The notes under the pieces: model-generated
Told to the model about the DNA's origin: nothing
The model's database searches: none
What the model saw: only the letters and a program-made list of their open reading frames with translations
Position numbers and translations under genes: made by a program
Source: Microbacterium sp. AK009
GTDB taxonomy: Bacteria; Actinomycetota; Actinomycetes; Actinomycetales; Microbacteriaceae
DNA length: 64,000 nt
NCBI RefSeq assembly: GCF_013410955.1
Contig: NZ_JACCCG010000001.1
Location: forward strand, 124,001-188,000
Direction of reading: 5' to 3'
In this document: piece after piece, positions 57,987 to 64,000 of the stretch
Layout: every line of letters begins with the position of its first letter
Position numbering within the stretch: position 1 is the stretch's first letter

Positions 57987-58038
57987 GCCGCAGGCGGATC
58001 AATGCGCGCGAAGCGCGCGTTGATGCGCAGCGGCTCAA
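57983..58038. terminator. Long palindrome after rpmJ, overlapping its stop codon
   Basis: The left part ttgagccgcaggcg...atcaatgcgcgc pairs with gcgcgcgttgat...gcgcagcggctcaa; the inner 12-bp stem (57998-58009 with 58013-58024, loop gaa) has only one G-T pair. It begins one base before the rpmJ TGA. It may be an attenuator within the operon. Confidence 0.7.
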
Positions 58039-58039
58039 G

Positions 58040-58077
58040 ATCGAGTAGCGCCGCCGCAGGCGACGCGTATCGAGATC
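58040..58077. repeat. Second intergenic hairpin before rpsM
   Basis: gatcgagtagcgccgcc and ggcgacgcgtatcgagatc form an imperfect hairpin (about 8 bp inner stem with one mismatch plus a bulged outer stem). I recall similar gtatcgagatc motifs as widespread between genes in Microbacteriaceae, from memory only. Confidence 0.6.
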
Positions 58078-58189
58078 TCAACAACTGAAGACATCACGGC
58101 AGGATCAGAACCCGCAAGGGTGACACCTCGGGGCGGAGGCCCGGGCACCGATCCTGCTCCACACCTCCACCAACTCCTAGGAGAGCCGC

Positions 58190-58564
58190 ATGGCACGTCT
58201 TGCCGGCGTCGACATCCCGCGCGATAAGCGCGTGGTCATCGCCCTGACCTACATCTACGGCGTGGGCCGTACCCGTTCGCACGCGATCCTCGCTGAGACG
58301 CAGATCGACGAGAACATCCGCGTGAAGGACCTCAGCGATGACCAGCTCATCGCCCTCCGCGACTACATCGAGGCCAACTTCAAGGTCGAGGGTGACCTCC
58401 GCCGCGAGGTGGCCGCCGACATCCGCCGCAAGGTCGAGATCGGCTCCTACGAGGGCATCCGTCACCGCCGCGGCCTCCCGGTCCGCGGACAGCGCACCAA
58501 GACCAACGCGCGCACCCGCAAGGGCCCGAAGCGCACCGTCGCCGGCAAGAAGAAGGCGCGCTGA
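58190..58564 (+). CDS. rpsM: Ribosomal protein S13
   Basis: A 124-residue S13 of the 30S head. [32 protein letters not shown] and the end [20 protein letters not shown] are conserved. ATG follows aggagagcc. The preceding gap of 203 bp contains two hairpins. Confidence 0.99.
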   Translation: MARLAGVDIPRDKRVVIALTYIYGVGRTRSHAILAETQIDENIRVKDLSDDQLIALRDYIEANFKVEGDLRREVAADIRRKVEIGSYEGIRHRRGLPVRGQRTKTNARTRKGPKRTVAGKKKAR

Positions 58565-58596
58565 GCGCGGCCTGCTGGGTTTAGGAGAACACGCAC

Positions 58597-58995
58597 ATGG
58601 CACAGGCCAAGTCCGCCGCGCGCAAGCCGCGCCGCAAGGAGAAGAAGAACATCGCCGTGGGTCAGGCCCACATCAAGTCGACGTTCAACAACACGATCGT
58701 CTCGATCACCGACCCGTCGGGCGCCGTGATCAGCTGGGCGTCCTCGGGTGGGGTGGGCTTCAAGGGCTCGCGCAAGTCCACCCCCTACGCCGCCGGTATG
58801 GCCGCCGAGTCGGCCGCCCGCCAGGCTCAGGAGCACGGCGTGAAGAAGGTCGACGTCTTCGTCAAGGGCCCGGGCTCGGGTCGTGAGACCGCGATCCGTT
58901 CGCTGACGGCCGCCGGCCTCGAGGTCGGTTCGATCCAGGACGTCACCCCGCAGGCGCACAACGGGTGCCGCCCGCCCAAGCGTCGCCGCGTCTGA
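58597..58995 (+). CDS. rpsK: Ribosomal protein S11
   Basis: A 132-residue S11 of the 30S platform; text includes [38 protein letters not shown] and [19 protein letters not shown] follows aggagaacacgc. In many bacteria rpsD (S4) comes next; here rpoA does. Confidence 0.99.
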   Translation: MAQAKSAARKPRRKEKKNIAVGQAHIKSTFNNTIVSITDPSGAVISWASSGGVGFKGSRKSTPYAAGMAAESAARQAQEHGVKKVDVFVKGPGSGRETAIRSLTAAGLEVGSIQDVTPQAHNGCRPPKRRRV

Positions 58996-59008
58996 CGCTG
59001 TCGGAATT

Positions 59009-59064
59009 TCCGGATGCCGCGGGGCGCGGCCCCTCGTGGAGCGCGCTCTGGCGGCATCCCCGGA
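59009..59064 (+). terminator. Inverted repeat between rpsK and rpoA
   Basis: tccggatgccgc (59009-59020) and gcggcatccccgga (59051-59064) can pair with a two-base bulge around a GC-rich centre. This 134-bp gap also holds two CACGTG sites (59090-59095 and 59108-59113). Possibly an attenuator. Confidence 0.5.
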
Positions 59065-59129
59065 CATAACTCAATACTTCACCCACCGCACGTGTCATAT
59101 AGCGGGCACGTGATTGAAAGGAACACATC

Positions 59130-60119
59130 GTGCTCATCGCACAGCGTCCCACTCTGACCGAGGAGAAGATCGGGGAGTTCCGCAGCCGCTTCGTCGTCGA
59201 GCCGCTGGAGCCTGGCTTCGGCTACACGATCGGCAACGCGCTGCGTCGCAGCCTCCTGTCGTCGATCCCCGGCGCTGCCGTGACGTCGATCCGCATCGAC
59301 GGCGTCCTCCACGAGTTCAGCACCATCCCCGGTGTGAAGGAGGATGTCACCGAGATCATCCTCAACATCAAGCAGCTGGTCGTCTCCAGCGAGCGCGACG
59401 AGCCCATCACCGCGTACCTGCGCAAGACCGGCGCCGGTGAGGTCACCGCCGCCGACATCTCCGCTCCCGCCGGTGTCGAGGTGCACAACCCCGAGCTGGT
59501 CATCGCGACCCTCAACGACACCGCGCGTTTCGAGCTCGAGCTCACGATCGAGCGTGGCCGCGGCTACGTGTCGGCGACCCAGAACCGCAACGAGTACGCC
59601 GAGGCCGGGCAGATCCCGATCGACTCGATCTACTCGCCGGTGCTGAAGGTGTCGTACCGCGTCGAGGCCACCCGTGCCGGTGAGCGCACCGACTTCGACA
59701 AGCTGGTGCTGGATGTCGAGTCCAAGCCCTCCATCGCGCCCCGCGACGCCGTCGCGTCGGCCGGTCGCACCCTCACGGAGCTGTTCGGTCTGGCCCGCGA
59801 GCTGAATGTCGAGGCCGAGGGCATCGAGATCGGCCCCGCGCCGGTGGAGACCGTCCTGTCGAACGAGCTGTCGATGCCGATCGAAGACCTCGACCTGTCG
59901 GTGCGCTCGTACAACTGCCTCAAGCGCGAGGGCATCAACACCGTCAGCGAGCTCGTCGCCCTCTCGGAGACGCAGCTGATGAACATCCGCAACTTCGGCC
60001 AGAAGTCGGTCGACGAGGTGCGCGACAAGCTCGTCTCGCTCGGCCTGTCGCTGAAGGACTCGGTTCCCGGGTTCGACGGCGCGCACTTCTACGGCGGCTA
60101 CGACGACGAGACCGTCTGA
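59130..60119 (+). CDS. rpoA: RNA polymerase alpha subunit
   Basis: A 329-residue alpha subunit. The N-terminal dimerisation domain has [29 protein letters not shown] text; the C-terminal domain (about 240-329) has [19 protein letters not shown] and [17 protein letters not shown] at 59130 follows gaaaggaac. It lies between rpsK and rplQ as usual. Confidence 0.99.
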   Translation: MLIAQRPTLTEEKIGEFRSRFVVEPLEPGFGYTIGNALRRSLLSSIPGAAVTSIRIDGVLHEFSTIPGVKEDVTEIILNIKQLVVSSERDEPITAYLRKTGAGEVTAADISAPAGVEVHNPELVIATLNDTARFELELTIERGRGYVSATQNRNEYAEAGQIPIDSIYSPVLKVSYRVEATRAGERTDFDKLVLDVESKPSIAPRDAVASAGRTLTELFGLARELNVEAEGIEIGPAPVETVLSNELSMPIEDLDLSVRSYNCLKREGINTVSELVALSETQLMNIRNFGQKSVDEVRDKLVSLGLSLKDSVPGFDGAHFYGGYDDETV

Positions 60120-60158
60120 GCTGCGGCACCCGACTGACTTTCGACTGGAGTAACTGAC

Positions 60159-60785
60159 ATGCCCAAGCCCACGAAGGGCCCCCGCCTCGGAGGCGGCCCC
60201 GCCCACGAGCGACTGCTGCTTGCGAACCTCGCCGCGGCCCTCTTCACCCACAAGTCGATCCAGACCACGGAGACCAAGGCCAAGCGCCTGCGTCCCCTGG
60301 CGGAGCGCCTCATCACCTTCGCCAAGCGCGGTGACCTGCACGCGCGTCGCCGGGTGCTGTCGGTGATCGGTGACAAGGAGGTCGTGCACGTCCTCTTCAC
60401 CGAGATCGCGCCGCTGGTCGCCGACCGTCCGGGTGGCTACACGCGCATCACGAAGATCGGCAACCGCAAGGGTGACAACGCCCCCATGGCCGTCATCGAG
60501 CTCGTGCTGGAGCCGGTGACCCCGAAGGTCAAGAGCTCGCGCTCGTCGACCAAGGCGGCCCCGGCTGTCAAGCCCGCGTCGGATGACGCCGCGGCGGAGG
60601 AGACTGTCGCGGAGGACACCACCGAGGAGGCCCCCGTGGAAGACAGCACCGCCGACCAGAGCGCCGACGCCGGTTCGGAGTCGCCCGAAGAGGGTGCCGC
60701 CGCCGAGCAGGCCGCGGAGGACGCCGTGGTGGAGGGTGACTCCACCGCCGACGCCGACACCGACGCCGACGCCGACAAGAAGTAG
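60159..60785 (+). CDS. rplQ: Ribosomal protein L17 with long acidic tail
   Basis: A 208-residue L17, while the core family is about 120. [40 protein letters not shown] and [19 protein letters not shown] make the core. From about residue 125 it has a Ser/Ala/Lys stretch and then an Ala/Glu/Asp tail ending in [11 protein letters not shown]. Such tails occur in other actinobacterial L17 proteins, but this one is long. Last gene of the operon. Confidence 0.97.
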   Translation: MPKPTKGPRLGGGPAHERLLLANLAAALFTHKSIQTTETKAKRLRPLAERLITFAKRGDLHARRRVLSVIGDKEVVHVLFTEIAPLVADRPGGYTRITKIGNRKGDNAPMAVIELVLEPVTPKVKSSRSSTKAAPAVKPASDDAAAEETVAEDTTEEAPVEDSTADQSADAGSESPEEGAAAEQAAEDAVVEGDSTADADTDADADKK

Positions 60786-60800
60786 CGACTCCGGTCGTAC

Positions 60801-60834
60801 CGAGACCCGTCGCCCCGTGGGGTGGCGGGTCTCG
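60801..60834 (+). terminator. Terminator of the infA-rplQ operon
   Basis: cgagacccgtcgcccc and ggggtggcgggtctcg pair over 16 positions (one mismatch, one G-T), loop gt, followed by tcatttct. It starts 15 bases after the rplQ stop. Confidence 0.9.
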
Positions 60835-60847
60835 TCATTTCTGTGCG

Positions 60848-60910
60848 CGGTGAAGGTGGCGCAGATTGCGGGGTAGATGACGCGAAGGTCGCCATCTGCG
60901 CCACCTTCGC
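60848..60910. repeat. Intergenic palindromic repeat, family 2, copy 1
   Basis: gaaggtggcgcagat (60852-60866) and its perfect complement (60894-60908) around a 27-base centre. A second copy follows at 60928. They lie between the convergent rplQ and acyltransferase genes. Confidence 0.88.
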
Positions 60911-60927
60911 GGGGATGATCGGGCTCG

Positions 60928-60980
60928 AGGTGGCGCAGATTGCGGGGCTGAGGGCGTGAAGGTCGCGATCTGCGCCACTT
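60928..60980. repeat. Intergenic palindromic repeat, family 2, copy 2
   Basis: aggtggcgcagat (60928-60940) with atctgcgccactt (60968-60980), one mismatch. Shares attgcgggg and gaaggtcgc inside with copy 1. It ends 20 bases before the acyltransferase stop. Confidence 0.86.
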
Positions 60981-60999
60981 TCGGCGCCTGCGGCCGGAC

Positions 61000-62988
61000 C
61001 TACTCGAACTCGCGACCGACAGTGAAGTGCGCGCGTCGCCAGGCGCGCATCTCCTGCTCGTAGACCAGCAGCGCGCGATGCTCCTCCGCGCGCTCGACGG
61101 CCTGTCCGACAGCGTCGGCGAACACCGTGCCGCCCCCGGAGTCGGGGTGGATCTGATCGCCGGCGAGCAGCTCGGGCCGCGGCGCGATCGCGCCCGACCA
61201 GTCGGCGATGAACACGCGCGGGTGCGTCGCGGCGAAGTCCGCCAGCTCGGAGTTGACGCCGGGGATCCAGTCGCGTGGCGCGAAGGCGTTGACGAGGATC
61301 AGTGAGCGCTCGGGCCCCGCGATCGCCGCCATCCGCTCCAGGGCGTCGCGATCGACGGGACCGTTGGTCCCGAGGCCCAGGACCACATACGGGCGCAGCT
61401 GCCCGGTGTCGGCGAGCTGCTGCAGGATGCCCGGCCCAGCCCACGCCGAACGCGACACGGCGGCGTCGACGGCGATGCCGGGGAAGCGCTCCAGCAGCGC
61501 CGGAGCCGAGGCGAGCATGACGGAGTCGCCGACCGCGGAGATCTGATCCCCCGTCACGGGCGTCGGGGCGGGGCGGGGCACGCTTTCGCCGGAGGGCACG
61601 CCCGGCATGGCCGCCGGGGGTGCGGATGCCGCGGACTCGACAGGTGACGGCGCGGGCGCCGCGGGGACGTCGACCTCGGCGAGCGCGCGCTGACCGGCAT
61701 CCACCATCGCCTGTCCCGACGACACCGTCGGTGCCGCGGAAACTGCGGCACCGGTCCCGGCGACGAGCGCGACCGCGACGGCGCCGGCGGTCACCGCTCC
61801 GATGCGCGCACCCGCGCCGTGGCGCAGCGCCCGCCCGAGCAGGCGGAGAGATCCGCGGAATCCGTGCCGGCGCACCGGCATCTCGACGAATCGGTACGAC
61901 AGCTCAGCGGCGACGAGGGTGAGCACGAGGGCGGTGAGGCCGACGCTCCCGGGGACCCCGGCCTCGGCGGCGGTGCCCTGGAGCCCGGCGAGAAGCAGGA
62001 CGAGGATCGGCCAGTGCCAGAGGTAGATGCCGTACGAGCGGTCGCCGATCCACCGCAGCGGCTGGGCGTCGAGAGCGGTGCCGAACCGCGAACCGGGCCA
62101 GACCCCGGCGATGATCGCCGCAGCGGAGAGCACGCTTGCCGCCACGAGCGCGCCCGGGAAGGTCACGAGAGCATCGACCGGCGCCAGGAACGACAGCAGC
62201 ACGAGTCCCGAGACGGCCGCCGCGCCGACCGGCCCGGCCCACCGCGGCCGCGACACCGCAGGACGCGCCAGCGCCCGTGTCGTCGCGAACGCCAGCGCCA
62301 CCCCCAGCAGGATGCCGAAGGCGTGGGTGTCGGTGCCGAAGTACACCCGGGTGAGGTCGCCACCGGGTGTGCCGAGGCCGGAGGTCATCAGCACCGCCAT
62401 CCACCCCGCCGAGGCGGCTGCCAGCAGCACCGCTGCCCCGGCACGCGCCCAGGCGCGGGGGAGGAGGAGGAACAGCGGCAGCACGAGCGGCCAGACGACG
62501 TAGAACTGCTCCTCGACGGCGAGCGACCAGAAGTTGCGGAAGAGCTCGGGGGTGGCCGCGGAGAAGTAGCCCCCGTCGCCGGCGAGCGAGACCCAGTTGT
62601 AGCTGAAGGTCGCCGCCCCCAGCACCTGCGTCCCCAGGCGCACGAGCACGTCGCCGCCGACGAGGAGTGCCGCGCTGGAGCAGACGAGCACCACCAGCGC
62701 GAGGGCCGGCAGGAGGCGTCGGGCGCGCCGCCGCCAGAAGCCGACGAGCGCGATCCGGCCGCTGCGGGCGTGCTCTCGCAGCAGCAGGCTGGTGATGAGG
62801 AACCCGCTGATGACGAAGAAGACGTCGACGCCGATGAACCCGCCCGGGAGCATCGCGGGGAAGAGGTGGTAGATCACCACGAGCGTCACGGCGACCGCTC
62901 GCATCCCGTCCAATCCCGCGTAACGGCGCGGAAGATCGGGGGTCTGCGAGCGGGGACTCGTGAGGCGTGTGGGGGCGGTGAGCGTCAT
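61000..62988 (-). CDS. OatA-like acyltransferase with SGNH domain
   Basis: A 662-residue membrane protein. The acyltransferase-3 domain (about 20-400) has roughly ten helices; GLDGMRAVAVTLVVIYH (H41) and GGFIGVDVFFVISGFLI are its hallmarks, and WSLAVEEQFYVVWPL follows. After a Pro/Ala linker comes an SGNH hydrolase domain (about 480-655): GDS at 487-489, GLGTNG, and DQIH (D611, H614). Such proteins O-acetylate peptidoglycan or other surface glycans. The ATG at 62988 is chosen because it precedes the domain at the normal distance; it has no ribosome site. The frame remains open upstream to 63867, antisense to truA, which I reject. Confidence 0.92.
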   Translation of the reverse strand: MTLTAPTRLTSPRSQTPDLPRRYAGLDGMRAVAVTLVVIYHLFPAMLPGGFIGVDVFFVISGFLITSLLLREHARSGRIALVGFWRRRARRLLPALALVVLVCSSAALLVGGDVLVRLGTQVLGAATFSYNWVSLAGDGGYFSAATPELFRNFWSLAVEEQFYVVWPLVLPLFLLLPRAWARAGAAVLLAAASAGWMAVLMTSGLGTPGGDLTRVYFGTDTHAFGILLGVALAFATTRALARPAVSRPRWAGPVGAAAVSGLVLLSFLAPVDALVTFPGALVAASVLSAAAIIAGVWPGSRFGTALDAQPLRWIGDRSYGIYLWHWPILVLLLAGLQGTAAEAGVPGSVGLTALVLTLVAAELSYRFVEMPVRRHGFRGSLRLLGRALRHGAGARIGAVTAGAVAVALVAGTGAAVSAAPTVSSGQAMVDAGQRALAEVDVPAAPAPSPVESAASAPPAAMPGVPSGESVPRPAPTPVTGDQISAVGDSVMLASAPALLERFPGIAVDAAVSRSAWAGPGILQQLADTGQLRPYVVLGLGTNGPVDRDALERMAAIAGPERSLILVNAFAPRDWIPGVNSELADFAATHPRVFIADWSGAIAPRPELLAGDQIHPDSGGGTVFADAVGQAVERAEEHRALLVYEQEMRAWRRAHFTVGREFE

Positions 62989-63093
62989 GGGTAAACCGGT
63001 CAGGTCGACGATCCTGCGGAGGGGACACCACAGTGTACGTCGGTCCTCGCCCCGGCCCCCGGGGAATCTCCGAGAGTGGGACCGGGGGCGAAC

Positions 63094-63099
63094 TACGCT
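63094..63099 (+). promoter_or_regulatory. Candidate leaderless promoter -10 for truA
   Basis: TACGCT fits TANNNT and ends six bases before the GTG at 63106; no ribosome site or clear -35 is seen. Confidence 0.42.
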
Positions 63100-63105
63100 G
63101 GTGCG

Positions 63106-63972
63106 GTGCGCATCCGCCTCGATCTCTCCTACGACGGCACGCACTTCCGCGGCTGGGCCCGCCAGCCCGGCCTTCGGACCGTGCAGGAGACGCTGGAGTC
63201 CGCCCTCGGCCGCGTGCTGGGCGGCGATCCGCGCGTCGTGGTGGCCGGGCGCACCGACGCCGGCGTCCACGCCACCGGGCAGGTCGCCCACCTCGACCTC
63301 GATCCGGCGCAGCAGGAACGCCTGGCCGCGGCCCGCCCCCCGCGCGGGCCGGCGAGCTCCGACAGGGAGCCGTTCGATCCGGCAGCCCAGCTCGCGCGTC
63401 GCCTCAACGGAGTGCTGGGCGCCTATGCCGATCTGGCCATACGGGCGACCTCGCTCGCCCCCGCCGGGTTCGACGCCCGCTTCTCGGCGGTGTGGCGGCG
63501 CTACGTCTACCGCATCGCCGACCGCGCGACCGGCTACGACCCCCTCGAGCGCCACCGCACCACGAGCGTGCGGTCGCACCTCGATGAGGAGCGGATGGAT
63601 GCCGCGGCGCGTTCGCTCATCGGACTCCACGATTTCGCGGCCTACTGCAAACCGCGCGAGGAGGCGACGACCATCCGCACCCTGCTGGACTTCCGCTGGC
63701 ACCGCGGCGCCGAGGGCGTGCTGATCGCCGACGTCACCGCCGACGCGTTCTGCCACAGCATGGTGCGCGCCCTGGTCGGGGGGTGCGTGGCGGTGGGAGA
63801 AGGGCGCCTGGATCCGGACGATCTCGCCACGATCCGCGATCGTGGCGGGAAGGTCCCCGAGATCCACGTCCTCGCCGCCCGGGGGCTGACCCTCGCCGAG
63901 GTCGGCTACCCCGCCGATGACCTGCTCGCGGCCCGTGCCGAGCAGACCCGGGCACGGCGTGCGGCGGACTGA
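63106..63972 (+). CDS. truA: tRNA pseudouridine synthase A
   Basis: A 288-residue enzyme that makes pseudouridine at positions 38-40 of tRNA anticodon stems. The catalytic Asp is in VAGRTDAGVHATGQV; LDLSYDGTHFRGWARQPG opens the protein and FCHSMVRALVGG is the C-terminal motif. A GTG at 63106 gives the family start; an upstream GTG at 63076 would add ten residues without support. About 10 residues near 90-105 (ARPPRGPASSDREPFD) form a loop longer than in E. coli. Only 28 bases of the window follow. Confidence 0.96.
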   Translation: MRIRLDLSYDGTHFRGWARQPGLRTVQETLESALGRVLGGDPRVVVAGRTDAGVHATGQVAHLDLDPAQQERLAAARPPRGPASSDREPFDPAAQLARRLNGVLGAYADLAIRATSLAPAGFDARFSAVWRRYVYRIADRATGYDPLERHRTTSVRSHLDEERMDAAARSLIGLHDFAAYCKPREEATTIRTLLDFRWHRGAEGVLIADVTADAFCHSMVRALVGGCVAVGEGRLDPDDLATIRDRGGKVPEIHVLAARGLTLAEVGYPADDLLAARAEQTRARRAAD

Positions 63973-64000
63973 CGAAACCTGATCATCGCTTATGGGTCAC

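Noticed and set aside
62989..63867. Upstream extension of the acyltransferase frame
   Set aside because: Antisense to truA and without domain text; the acyltransferase domain begins after the ATG at 62988.

Overview
The window is chromosomal DNA of a high-GC actinobacterium, most probably a Microbacteriaceae (Microbacterium-like) species. This rests on the strong G/C bias at third codon positions, frequent GTG/TTG starts, the four-base gene overlaps, the short-LID adenylate kinase and Sec genes in the ribosomal cluster, and the STPK/Ig-repeat/MoxR/DUF58/transglutaminase-like/FHA operon. Family and genus are inferred from gene content only; no search was run.

Layout: (1) 1-7494: end of an oligopeptide-type ABC importer (solute-binding protein, two permeases, and a fused double ATPase encoded convergently), then a 5-oxoprolinase module (pxpA and a fused pxpB-pxpC). 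(2) 7513-10182, minus strand: a DUF4062 + STAND NTPase + helical-repeat protein. (3) 10287-17944: promoter, rpoB, rpoC and a strong terminator. (4) 18259-22187: a convergent pair of four-cysteine secreted proteins that look like paralogues, then three membrane or hypothetical proteins. (5) 22345-37031: a tightly coupled seven-gene operon: Ser/Thr kinase, 2006-residue Ig/FN3-like surface protein, MoxR ATPase, DUF58 protein, transglutaminase-fold membrane protein lacking its catalytic Cys and His, FHA protein, and a small membrane protein with four T-x-x-S-x-R repeats. (6) 37033-41741: str operon (rpsL, rpsG, fusA, tuf). (7) 41743-43276: C-rich tract, an AbiEi/DUF559-like gene bracketed by palindromes, and a small MT0933-like antitoxin gene. 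(8) 43319-56752: S10 and spc clusters (rpsJ to rplO), then secY, adk, map and a membrane-anchored thioredoxin-fold protein. (9) 56753-57572: 820 bp of low-complexity DNA carrying two 93-bp palindromic repeats. (10) 57573-60834: infA, rpmJ, rpsM, rpsK, rpoA, rplQ. (11) 61000-63972: OatA-like acyltransferase (minus) and truA (plus).

Most of the window is core transcription/translation machinery driven by recognisable 17-bp-spacer promoters (rpoB, rpsL, rpsJ, infA). The unusual material is the signalling/envelope operon in region 5, the STAND protein in region 2, the paralogous cysteine-rich pair in region 4, and a set of sequence-unrelated but similarly built intergenic palindromes, usually in pairs at operon ends. 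An inverted-repeat pair of the same style also lies inside the linker of the fused pxpBC gene.
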